Below, one piece after another: positions 1 through 6,131 of a stretch of 9,569 bases of DNA. The position numbers and the translations under genes are program-made. Under the pieces are notes generated by a model. It was not told the origin of the DNA. It did no database searches and saw only the letters and a list, made by a program, of their open reading frames with translations. The stretch spans positions 1 to 9,569 of the forward strand of contig JAKAYN010000013.1 of the NCBI GenBank assembly GCA_021826785.1, read 5' to 3'. How positions within the stretch are numbered: the stretch's first letter is position 1; each line of letters opens with the position of its first letter. Source of the stretch: Thermoplasmata archaeon (GTDB taxonomy: Archaea; Thermoplasmatota; Thermoplasmata; Thermoplasmatales; Thermoplasmataceae).

Positions 1-495
1 ACAAACGTTGCCGAAAGAGAGCTTCTCATAAAATATGGCTTAAAAAACAAAAGAGAGCTCTGGAGGGCACAGACAATACTAACGAATTTTAGAACACAGG
101 CAAGAACATTACAGGCAAAGCTTAGATACAATGATCCATTTGCAATGAAGCAGTTTCAGCTTTTAATAGGAAAGCTATCAAGACTAAATCTGCTCAGTGA
201 AAATGCAACACTTGATGATGTTCTATCATTGAATATAGAGGATATACTTGAAAGAAGATTGGAAACACTCGTTTATAAAAAGAATCTTGCACTGACAATG
301 AAACAGGCAAGGCAGTTTATAACACATGGCCATATAAAGGTAAACGACCGTGTTGTAACAATACCAAGCTTTATGGTTGAAAAATCGATGGAGGATTCAA
401 TAACATATAACGACACATCTCCATTTATGGATGATAAGCATCCGTTAAGAATTGAGATGTCAGAAAACACTGCAAAGGAGGAAGAGAATGAATAA
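1..495 (+). CDS. rps4: Small ribosomal subunit protein uS4 (5' end missing)
   Basis: The reading frame is open from the first base of the window, so the gene starts upstream; 164 codons plus TAA are present. uS4 is a primary 16S rRNA-binding protein that nucleates assembly of the 30S body. Visible are the family's [13 protein letters not shown] segment near window residue 12, [12 protein letters not shown] near residue 67, and the S4 RNA-binding fold at about residues 84-128, with [22 protein letters not shown] and a following V-T-I-P. The tail is acidic (ends EEENE), as in several archaeal homologues. Archaeal uS4 is usually about 170-200 residues, so I infer that roughly 15-25 N-terminal residues lie outside the window. 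An internal ATG at 145 is not the start, because family-typical sequence continues upstream of it. The stop overlaps the start of uS11 by 8 bases, which fits translational coupling in the uS13-uS4-uS11-rpoD archaeal operon order. Confidence 0.97.
   Translation, partial: TNVAERELLIKYGLKNKRELWRAQTILTNFRTQARTLQAKLRYNDPFAMKQFQLLIGKLSRLNLLSENATLDDVLSLNIEDILERRLETLVYKKNLALTMKQARQFITHGHIKVNDRVVTIPSFMVEKSMEDSITYNDTSPFMDDKHPLRIEMSENTAKEEENE
477..481 (+). promoter_or_regulatory. Shine-Dalgarno site for uS11
   Basis: GGAGG lies within the last codons of uS4, 6 bases before the ATG at 488. It decides the uS11 start over the upstream in-frame ATG at 452. Confidence 0.8.
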
Positions 496-871
496 AACTG
501 GAATAGCACATATATATGCATCACAGAATAATACAATAATACTTGTTACAGATCCTACAGGCGCAGAGACAATAGCAAAGTCCAGCGGTGGCATGGTTGT
601 TAAAAACGACAGGGACGAGGCAAGCCCATATGCGGCCATGAGGGCTGCAGATATGGTCTCTGAAAAGCTCAGGGAACGTGAGATAACAGATCTTATAATA
701 AAGGTCCGTGCGCCAGGTGGCAGCAAGTCAAAGATACCAGGTCCAGGTGCACAATCAGCAATAAGGGCCCTTTCAAGAGCAGGCTTTAAGATATTAAGAA
801 TAGAAGAGGTAACACCTATACCCCATGATGGCACTAAAAAGAAGGGTGGCAGACGGGGAAGGAGAGTTTGA
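488..871 (+). CDS. rps11: Small ribosomal subunit protein uS11
   Basis: This 127-residue protein has the normal archaeal uS11 length. It binds 16S rRNA on the platform of the small subunit near the mRNA exit and Shine-Dalgarno helix. Family landmarks are [14 protein letters not shown] at the N-terminus, the [16 protein letters not shown] segment, [10 protein letters not shown] in the middle, [22 protein letters not shown] and the lysine/arginine-rich tail [12 protein letters not shown]. The ATG at 488 is chosen because [10 protein letters not shown] is the usual N-terminus and a strong GGAGG site (477-481) sits 6 bases upstream. An in-frame ATG at 452 would add 12 unconserved residues from the alternative frame of uS4. 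The start lies inside the end of uS4 and the TGA stop shares its last A with the rpoD ATG, so the three genes form one overlapping operon. Confidence 0.97.
   Translation: MNKTGIAHIYASQNNTIILVTDPTGAETIAKSSGGMVVKNDRDEASPYAAMRAADMVSEKLREREITDLIIKVRAPGGSKSKIPGPGAQSAIRALSRAGFKILRIEEVTPIPHDGTKKKGGRRGRRV
861..864 (+). promoter_or_regulatory. Shine-Dalgarno site for rpoD
   Basis: GGAG (within the longer GGAAGGAGAG stretch) lies in the last codons of uS11, 6 bases before ATG 871. The spacing supports ATG 871 over TTG 868. Confidence 0.65.
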
Positions 872-1686
872 TGCTAAAAATAATTGAACTTAAAGATAAT
901 TATATAAAATTTTCTATAGATGGTATAACGCCTGCAATAGCCAATTCAATAAGGAGAACATTAATAAATGATATACCAAAGCTGGCAATAGAAAATGTGA
1001 TATTTCACCATGGAGAGATAAGGGATTCAGAAGGCAACGTTTACGATTCATCTTTACCATTGTTCGATGAGGTTGTTGCATTAAGGCTTGGATTAATACC
1101 GCTTAAAACAGATATAAACATGAATTTCAGGGATGAATGTTCATGCAACGGCGAGGGCTGTGATCTATGCACAGTTAAATACTCAATAAACAAGCTCGGC
1201 CCAGCTGATGTATTTTCATCAGATCTTATACCTATAAACAATCCGGATTTAAAGCCTGTCGATCCAATGATACCAATAGTAAAATTGAAAAAGGGGCAGG
1301 CCATGCTTGTCACATGCGAGGCAATTATGGGCCGTGGAAGGGACCACGCAAAGTGGCAGGTCACATCCGGTGTTTCATATAAATACCACAGGGAATTCAT
1401 TGTAAACAAAAACGAGCTTGATAACTGGTCATTTTATAAGGAGAAATGCCCAAGGTCAGTTAGATTCGAGGATGAAAACCAGATAATATTTACCAATGAT
1501 GAAGAATGCAGGTATTTGCAGCAGCTTTTTGATGAAAGAACTGGCGTGGAGATAAAAGAGGACGATACAAAATTTATATTTCAGTTTGAGACTGACGGAT
1601 CTTTAACAGCAATAGAAACATTAAACTATGCAATTAATAGATTAAAAAATCGCTTTGAAAATCTAATGGAAAGCCTTTCAGAATAA
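871..1686 (+). CDS. rpoD: DNA-directed RNA polymerase subunit D (Rpo3)
   Basis: This 271-residue subunit is the archaeal counterpart of bacterial alpha and eukaryotic Rpb3/AC40. It pairs with subunit L to nucleate RNAP assembly. Landmarks are [19 protein letters not shown] (residues 18-36, the alpha-motif dimerisation region), LRLGLIPL (71-78), an Rpb3-like zinc loop C90-x-C92-x4-C97-x2-C100, GRGRDHAKW (154-162), and a C-terminal dimerisation helix ending [11 protein letters not shown]. Residues about 170-230 are the inserted ferredoxin-like domain that carries Fe-S clusters in many archaea. Here it has only Cys193 (KCP) and Cys213; the positions expected for a following CxxCxxC are Leu216 and Leu219, so an intact cluster is unlikely. 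I place the start at ATG 871, with GGAG at 861-864 spaced 6 bases. A TTG at 868 is the only other nearby start and adds one residue. The ATG overlaps the uS11 TGA by one base. Confidence 0.97.
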   Translation: MLKIIELKDNYIKFSIDGITPAIANSIRRTLINDIPKLAIENVIFHHGEIRDSEGNVYDSSLPLFDEVVALRLGLIPLKTDINMNFRDECSCNGEGCDLCTVKYSINKLGPADVFSSDLIPINNPDLKPVDPMIPIVKLKKGQAMLVTCEAIMGRGRDHAKWQVTSGVSYKYHREFIVNKNELDNWSFYKEKCPRSVRFEDENQIIFTNDEECRYLQQLFDERTGVEIKEDDTKFIFQFETDGSLTAIETLNYAINRLKNRFENLMESLSE

Positions 1687-1713
1687 AAATTTTAAAAACC
1701 TCTATAAGAGGTT
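1687..1713 (-). terminator. Hairpin plus T-rich tail at the end of the permease gene
   Basis: A perfect 6-bp inverted repeat, AACCTC (1697-1702) and GAGGTT (1708-1713) with a 5-base loop, covers the last codons of the minus-strand permease. Reading on the minus strand, the second arm runs directly into TTT, the TAA stop and then ATTTTT, so it resembles an intrinsic terminator. Archaeal termination mainly depends on T-runs, so the stem may be secondary. On the plus strand there is no T-run after the hairpin, so termination of rpoD is less clear. Confidence 0.4.
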
Positions 1714-2483
1714 ATTGCCACATATATACCAACTATAACTATTATTAATGAAAATATTTTTCTTAATGTTGCCTTCGGAATGCTGGTGCTTATTTTTGTT
1801 CCAAGGTAGCCACCGCCTATGCCACCGAGTATATATGCAGCTGCTATTCCAAAAAGAACCTCACCATGTATCGCATAGTTTGCAGCGGTTACAATACCAA
1901 AGGTACCAACAGCTATTAATGATGTTCCTATTGCCGCGCTGATCTTTATCTTTGTTGATGTTAAAAGGCCAGGCACTATAAGAAAACCACCACCTATGCC
2001 AAAGAATCCAGAGGCAAAACCAACTATTAATGAAAATAAGGAAACCTTTGAATATTTTGTCTCCTTGACAAGCTCTTTGCAATCCTTTGATGGTAATGAG
2101 CGGCATTTGCTAATATACATGTATATACCTATACCCATCATTAAAAAAGAAAACAAAAAGAGCAGGCTGCTTCCCTTTATTATTAATCCTAGCAGTGAAC
2201 CTATAAGAACGCCAATAATGCCTATTAACGCAAATATACCGCCAATCTTTAGATTTGCATTCTTCTTCCTTAAATGCTGGTAGAAATTTATAAATGCATT
2301 TATACCAACGGCTAGAGCCGTTGTGCCTATTGCCAGATGTGTGTTTTCAACTCCAAGGCCAACAAAATATATTAAAAGTGGAACAGCAAGTATTGAACCA
2401 CCACCACCAATAAGGCCAAGGCTAAAACCAACAATTATTCCTGATATTATTGATAGTAAATACATTATTAATGTGATTTCCAT
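1692..2483 (-). CDS. TauE/SafE family membrane permease (DUF81)
   Basis: This 263-residue, very hydrophobic protein looks like a seven- to eight-helix membrane permease of the TauE/SafE sulfite exporter family, which moves small anions such as sulfite, sulfoacetate or related organic acids. The family's internal duplication is plain. GLIGGGGSILAVP (about residues 23-35) recurs as GFFGIGGGFLIVP (159-171), and AIGTTALAVG (51-60) recurs as AIGTSLIAVG (185-194). A charged loop with two cysteines (about 125-146) separates the halves. The start is ATG 2483; an internal ATG at 2465 would cut into the first helix. No Shine-Dalgarno is seen, and the gene is probably leaderless or nearly so. Its stop is 5 bases from the rpoD stop on the other strand. 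The substrate cannot be told from sequence; sulfur oxyanion export is a guess from the family. Confidence 0.9.
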   Translation of the reverse strand: MEITLIMYLLSIISGIIVGFSLGLIGGGGSILAVPLLIYFVGLGVENTHLAIGTTALAVGINAFINFYQHLRKKNANLKIGGIFALIGIIGVLIGSLLGLIIKGSSLLFLFSFLMMGIGIYMYISKCRSLPSKDCKELVKETKYSKVSLFSLIVGFASGFFGIGGGFLIVPGLLTSTKIKISAAIGTSLIAVGTFGIVTAANYAIHGEVLFGIAAAYILGGIGGGYLGTKISTSIPKATLRKIFSLIIVIVGIYVAITSYRGF

Positions 2484-2497
2484 AAACCAGTATTGTA

Positions 2498-2515
2498 TAT
2501 TTGTATAAGTATTTT
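2498..2515 (-). promoter_or_regulatory. Weak TATA-like region for the permease
   Basis: On the minus strand the segment reads AAAATACTTATACAAATA, placing TATA-like sequence roughly 20-30 bases before the ATG at 2483, as expected for a leaderless archaeal message. The match to TTTAWATA is poor. Confidence 0.3.
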
Positions 2516-2530
2516 ATCATAGATATAACT

Positions 2531-2549
2531 AAAAAATCATTTTTATGAT
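2531..2549 (-). terminator. Hairpin with T6 tail downstream of the hydrolase
   Basis: On the minus strand, 15 bases after the hydrolase stop, ATCAT-AAAA-ATGAT forms a 5-bp hairpin (2549-2536) whose last T begins a T6 run (2536-2531). This resembles an intrinsic or T-run terminator separating the hydrolase from the permease downstream on the same strand, and so suggests separate transcription units. The stem is short and AT-rich. Confidence 0.45.
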
Positions 2550-2563
2550 AATTTTAAATTAGA

Positions 2564-3172
2564 TTATTTTTTTATGAAATTCTTTAGAATATTGAAAAAC
2601 TGATCCGGCTTTTCAAATTCCGGCGAATGCCCTGAATTGTCTATTTTTACAAACTTTGATGTGGCAATGAGATCATGGTATCTAAAGCCATGCTGTATTG
2701 GCACTGTATTATCATTTCCACCCCAGATGATTAGAACCGGCTTCTCTATTTTGCTTAATTCATTTAATATATGGTCAACACCTATGCCGCCTATGATTAT
2801 TACTGAATCTATTCTATCATTGTCTATTAATGCCTTTAATGCAGACCCTGCAGAGACCGATGGTGCAATAATGTTTATTGAATATAGAAAAAGTGCATTT
2901 GAAAAATCCTCTATGAATTTTGAACCCTTTTCAGGGTTTGATCCAAAATTATAATCATCGTTTTTTTCAGATCTTCCAAAGCCAGGATAATCTATTGCAT
3001 AAACGTTGTAGCCAAACTGTCCAATTTTTCTTAACGCATCTATTTTTGCCCAATCATCTGATGTGTGTTTCTCATCACTCATAAGAATGAAATTCCTCTG
3101 AAGATTTCTCTCGTATGCAAGATAAAATACCTTTTTGCCACCTATTTCCACAATTTTTTCCTCAACTTCCAT
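2564..3172 (-). CDS. Alpha/beta hydrolase, ABHD14/CIB-like
   Basis: This compact 202-residue alpha/beta hydrolase has a readable catalytic triad. The nucleophile elbow is S105-V-S107-A-G109, the acid Asp154 is in WGGNDNTVP, and His182 is in NSGHSPEFEKPDQF. The strand-turn YAIDYPGFGRSEK (about 58-70) is the usual oxyanion/strand-4 region. The elbow has Ser instead of the first Gly of GxSxG, and APSVSAG resembles the SPSxSG elbow of the small ABHD14/CIB proteins, as does the absence of a lid insertion. There is no signal peptide or membrane segment, so it is probably a cytosolic esterase, deacylase or related enzyme; the substrate is unknown. The start is ATG 3172, with no Shine-Dalgarno and a TATA-like box at the right distance for a leaderless message. 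It diverges from the NEMF homologue across 82 bases. Confidence 0.88.
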   Translation of the reverse strand: MEVEEKIVEIGGKKVFYLAYERNLQRNFILMSDEKHTSDDWAKIDALRKIGQFGYNVYAIDYPGFGRSEKNDDYNFGSNPEKGSKFIEDFSNALFLYSINIIAPSVSAGSALKALIDNDRIDSVIIIGGIGVDHILNELSKIEKPVLIIWGGNDNTVPIQHGFRYHDLIATSKFVKIDNSGHSPEFEKPDQFFNILKNFIKK

Positions 3173-3192
3173 GATGGATAATTAAGGCAAAA

Positions 3193-3203
3193 TTAATATT
3201 TTT
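3193..3203 (-). promoter_or_regulatory. TATA-like box for the hydrolase gene
   Basis: On the minus strand AAAAATATTAA is centred about 26 bases before the ATG at 3172, the expected spacing for a leaderless archaeal transcript. The sequence is AT-rich, so chance matches are common. Confidence 0.35.
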
Positions 3204-3207
3204 ATCG

Positions 3208-3234
3208 ACTTTAAATAAAAAATATGTTTAATAA
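3208..3234 (+). promoter_or_regulatory. TATA boxes for the NEMF homologue
   Basis: Two candidates precede ATG 3255. ACTTTAAATA (3208-3217) has a canonical TTTAAATA core and would give a leader of about 15 bases. TTTAATAA (3227-3234) lies about 25 bases upstream and would give a leaderless message. No Shine-Dalgarno is present, which favours a short leader or none. The same ACTTTAAATA string recurs at 6056-6065 before the flavoprotein gene. Confidence 0.4.
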
Positions 3235-3254
3235 TGTATATTCAATAAAGAAAC

Positions 3255-5090
3255 ATGCAGGCAAAGGAATCATCACTGGATTTCTATGCATTTATAAATA
3301 TATATAAAAACGACATAGAAAATTCATACATAAAAAAGATTTATCAATTAAATGAAACAGATTTTATATTCCAAATATACAGATCTGATATAAAGAAGAA
3401 GGAGCTTTTTATCTCACTTTCAAAGGGCATAGCATTTTACGATGCCGAAAGACCCGAATCCGCAAGCATAACTGCAATGACATTAAGGAAATATCTATCA
3501 GAAAAAAGAATAATAAAAATAGAGCAGATAAATTTTGACAGGGTTTTAAAGATGACATTGCATACCGGTCAGGAGTTAATAATAGAGCTCTTCTCAAAGG
3601 GGAATATAATAATTACTGAAAACAATGTAATAAGCTTTGCACTGGATCACCATATATATAAATCAAGAAAGATCATTGTTGGTGAGCCATATATGCCACC
3701 CATAAATTTTAATCCACTATACGATGAGAAAACATTCTATGATATATTAATATCGAGCAAAGCCTCTATTGTAAAGACATTAGCAACAAGGGCAAACCTT
3801 GGTGGGGATCTTGCTGAGGAAGTACTATTCAGGCTTAATATAGATAAAAATGCAATGCCACAGGATTTAAAAGATAATATTAATGACATGTATTCAATGG
3901 TTAATACAATATTGAATGAGGCCCTTGAAAATAAAGGTTACTACTATGAGCCTGAGCAGATTGTATCACCTGTAAAACTATTTCATATACGTGAGGAGCC
4001 AAACAAAATATTTGATGATTTTAATGATGGCATAGTATATCAAATAAAGAATAATAAGGTATTAGAAAAGGGTCAGAGCCAGCTTGAAAAGAGGATAGAA
4101 TCACAGAAACGCAGTATTGAGGAGTTCGAAAGGCTGAGATTAAAATACATGGAATATGGCCGTTTTTTAAGTGAAAATCTATCAAATCTATCAAAAATTA
4201 TAGAAATGGTAAAATCGAATGTTAAATCAAACAATCTAAAGGATTTTAAATACAATGATATTGAAATAAAAAATATCAAGCCCGAGAAAAAAACATTTGA
4301 AATAAATATAAATAATGATTTAATAAAAATTAATTACAATAGGTCTGCAGGTGAGAACCTAAACATAATATTTGACACGGCAAAGGAATACAAAAACAAG
4401 ATAGACGGTGCAAAAAGAGCAATAGAGGAATCAATAAAACTCTATGAAAAGGAGAAAAATAAAAAGGAGACAAAGAAAAGGCCAAGGTACTGGTTTGAAA
4501 CCTATCATTGGTTCTTTTCGTCCAATAATCTTATGGTTCTTGCAGGCCGTGATGCCAAGACAAACGAGTCATTAATAAAAAAGCACATGTCAGAAAATGA
4601 TATATACGTTCATGCAGACCTTTATGGTGCACCCAGTACATTAATAAAATCCGATGGAAACGAAATAGACGAAAAAACAATAAGAGAGGCATGCATCTTT
4701 GCCGTATCATTTTCCAGGGCATGGCCGGCAGGAATAGCATCAGGAACAGCATACTGGGTATACCCATCGCAGGTTAGCAAGACACCAGAATCAGGAGAAT
4801 TCATATCAAAGGGCTCATGGGTCATACGTGGGAAGCGCAACTATGTATTCGATCTACCATTGAAATTAAAGGTAACAGTGATTGAATATAAAGGAAACAG
4901 GATTGCAATGATATGCCCGGTGGAGACAGAGGTTAATGGCAAGTACGTTTTAATATCACCCGGAAATAAGAAGAGGAGCAGTATAGCATCGGAAATTGCA
5001 TCCATGCTTGATATAGATGCATCCGAGATAGAAGCCATATTGCCGCCAGGTGGTTCTGAAATAATAGAAGAAAAAGATATAATAAATTAA
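3255..5090 (+). CDS. rqcH: NEMF/Rqc2/RqcH-family ribosome quality control protein
   Basis: This 611-residue protein has the NFACT architecture of the Rqc2/NEMF/RqcH family. These proteins bind 50S subunits blocked by peptidyl-tRNA and recruit tRNA to add C-terminal tails that mark stalled peptides. The NFACT-N domain (about 1-170) starts SSLDFYAFI and keeps Asp9 and the Asp95-Arg96 pair (INFDRV), matching residues needed for tailing in yeast Rqc2 and bacterial RqcH. A helix-hairpin-helix-like segment, LGGDLAEEVLFRLNIDKNA, lies at about 182-200. Coiled-coil arms at about 271-325 and 374-408 follow. The NFACT-R (DUF814) domain (about 411-540) has WFETYHWFFSS, GRDAKTNESLIKKHM, DIYVHADLYGAPS and SGTAYWVYPSQVSKT. 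The C-terminal NFACT-C region of the eukaryotic protein is absent, as is usual in archaea. ATG 3255 matches the family N-terminus. The TAA overlaps the convergent isomerase stop. Older databases may label it fibronectin-binding protein. Confidence 0.95.
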   Translation: MQAKESSLDFYAFINIYKNDIENSYIKKIYQLNETDFIFQIYRSDIKKKELFISLSKGIAFYDAERPESASITAMTLRKYLSEKRIIKIEQINFDRVLKMTLHTGQELIIELFSKGNIIITENNVISFALDHHIYKSRKIIVGEPYMPPINFNPLYDEKTFYDILISSKASIVKTLATRANLGGDLAEEVLFRLNIDKNAMPQDLKDNINDMYSMVNTILNEALENKGYYYEPEQIVSPVKLFHIREEPNKIFDDFNDGIVYQIKNNKVLEKGQSQLEKRIESQKRSIEEFERLRLKYMEYGRFLSENLSNLSKIIEMVKSNVKSNNLKDFKYNDIEIKNIKPEKKTFEININNDLIKINYNRSAGENLNIIFDTAKEYKNKIDGAKRAIEESIKLYEKEKNKKETKKRPRYWFETYHWFFSSNNLMVLAGRDAKTNESLIKKHMSENDIYVHADLYGAPSTLIKSDGNEIDEKTIREACIFAVSFSRAWPAGIASGTAYWVYPSQVSKTPESGEFISKGSWVIRGKRNYVFDLPLKLKVTVIEYKGNRIAMICPVETEVNGKYVLISPGNKKRSSIASEIASMLDIDASEIEAILPPGGSEIIEEKDIIN

Positions 5091-5101
5091 TCAAGCTTTT
5101 T
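5071..5101. terminator. Bidirectional T-run terminator between rqcH and the isomerase
   Basis: The junction is framed by A5 (5071-5075, T5 on the minus strand, about 12 bases past the isomerase stop) and T5 (5097-5101, 6 bases past the rqcH stop). Short T-runs just beyond the stop are typical archaeal termination signals, so each gene appears to terminate inside the coding end of the other. There is no strong hairpin. Confidence 0.4.
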
Positions 5102-6004
5102 CTTAAGTTCCTCTATTATTGAAACATCCATGGGGTCAATGTTTCTTATCATGGCAAGCTCATAGCTTATATAATCGCCGTAGTGTATTAAATAAAAGAG
5201 CTTTTCAAGGTAGTTATCTGAATCTATGTCTATTACATTGAATTCCGTTTCTGTTATTTCCCTTGTTATATTTATTCTCTGCGTTATTCTGGGCTTTTTC
5301 GATCCAAAAACGTAAAATATAAAGCGCTCCTTTCTGTATGTGTTTTTCAATGCCATTGTGTCATTGTGATTTAACTCTGGAAAGTAATTTGAATATGCAA
5401 GTATTTTTGAATTCTCATTGAACTGTGTCTTCCAGCGGTATGCAACCCAGCTGTATGGTGAGCTGCCATATATAACAGGCATATAGCTGTTTTCATATAT
5501 TTTGTATGCCTCTTTTTTTATATAATCATGATCCTGATCCATGTTATTTAATGTAGTGTATGCCTTATTCTTATCATCGTCATTTATATCTGTGAATGTG
5601 TTAAATAATGGCATTAACATGTATCCAATAGCAGATCTTGGCTGTATGCCTGATGGTATTTCTATATAATTTTTAACAATGGCTGCCAGCTTTCCACCGG
5701 ATGTCACTGCAAAGACCATTGCATTTTTTTTCATTGCCTGCTCAACGGTACTTATTGTCTCCTCGGTATTACCAGAGTAGCTCATTGCAATAAATACAGT
5801 TTTTTCATTGATAAAATCCGGTATATCATAATCACTTATGGCAAAAACAGGTTTTTTTGTGTAATACTCCTGAAAGATTCTGCCGGCTATGCCTGAGCCA
5901 CCCATGCCAGATATGACTATGTTATCAAAATCATTGTTTATATCAAACCTTTTATCGAACTTTATCTGATCCTTTAACATTTTAAGCTCATTTATGAATG
6001 CCAT
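5087..6004 (-). CDS. pgi: Bifunctional phosphoglucose/phosphomannose isomerase
   Basis: This 305-residue cytosolic SIS-domain enzyme interconverts glucose-6-phosphate or mannose-6-phosphate with fructose-6-phosphate, feeding gluconeogenesis, sugar nucleotides and glycan precursors. It matches the crenarchaeal/thermoplasmal PGI/PMI family of about 300 residues. Visible are the sugar-phosphate loop ISGMGGSGIAGR (31-42), SYSGNTEET (75-83), PSGIQPRSAIGY (117-128) and QFNENSK with Glu197. PELNHND with His213 follows, and the C-terminus is SIIEELKKKL with Lys301. The 16-residue spacing of Glu197 to His213 and the near-terminal lysine match the catalytic Glu203, His219 and Lys298 I recall for the Pyrobaculum aerophilum enzyme. 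ATG 6004 (MAFINELKML) is chosen; a TTG at 6019 would add five residues and has no Shine-Dalgarno. It is divergent from the flavoprotein gene. Confidence 0.93.
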   Translation of the reverse strand: MAFINELKMLKDQIKFDKRFDINNDFDNIVISGMGGSGIAGRIFQEYYTKKPVFAISDYDIPDFINEKTVFIAMSYSGNTEETISTVEQAMKKNAMVFAVTSGGKLAAIVKNYIEIPSGIQPRSAIGYMLMPLFNTFTDINDDDKNKAYTTLNNMDQDHDYIKKEAYKIYENSYMPVIYGSSPYSWVAYRWKTQFNENSKILAYSNYFPELNHNDTMALKNTYRKERFIFYVFGSKKPRITQRINITREITETEFNVIDIDSDNYLEKLFYLIHYGDYISYELAMIRNIDPMDVSIIEELKKKLD

Positions 6005-6037
6005 ATTGTATAAATGCAAAATAGAATAAAAATTTTC

Positions 6038-6052
6038 ATATTTATATTATAA
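6038..6052 (-). promoter_or_regulatory. TATA box for the isomerase gene
   Basis: On the minus strand the region reads TTATAATATAAATAT. The TATAAATA core (6046-6039) would place transcription start near 6016, about 12 bases before ATG 6004. There is no Shine-Dalgarno in that short leader. Confidence 0.45.
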
Positions 6053-6055
6053 AAA

Positions 6056-6114
6056 ACTTTAAATATCTTTGATTTTAAAGCACTTCAAAATAAAAAGTGA
6101 AACATTTAATATTA
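6056..6114 (+). promoter_or_regulatory. Promoter region of the flavoprotein operon with two inverted repeats
   Basis: Two TATA candidates are seen. ACTTTAAATA (6056-6065) is preceded by a BRE-like A-run and would give a leader of about 40 bases. TTTAATAT (6105-6112), after GTGAAACA, is about 23 bases before ATG 6132 and suits a leaderless message. Between them lie two adjacent inverted repeats, CTTTAAA-N10-TTTAAAG (6057-6080) and CACTT-N9-AAGTG (6081-6099). These could be regulator sites or chance AT-rich symmetry. Confidence 0.4.
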
Positions 6115-6131
6115 CAATGTATTTTTAAAAC

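Noticed and set aside
452..487. Upstream in-frame ATG that would lengthen uS11 by 12 residues
   Set aside because: The added residues are not typical of uS11, and the strong GGAGG at 477-481 is spaced for ATG 488.
460..834. A 124-codon minus-strand open frame opposite uS11
   Set aside because: It lies wholly antisense to a confidently identified ribosomal protein, has no recognisable domain and no ribosome-binding or promoter signal.
1041..1409. A 122-codon minus-strand open frame opposite rpoD
   Set aside because: Antisense shadow of a conserved RNAP subunit; the residue composition is unstructured and matches no family I know.
1748..2283. Several short plus-strand frames opposite the permease
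   Set aside because: They mirror low-complexity hydrophobic codons on the real strand and have no supporting start signals.
6005..6019. TTG start adding five residues to the isomerase
   Set aside because: No ribosome-binding site supports it, and ATG 6004 gives a family-typical N-terminus and a short leader from the TATA box at 6039-6046.
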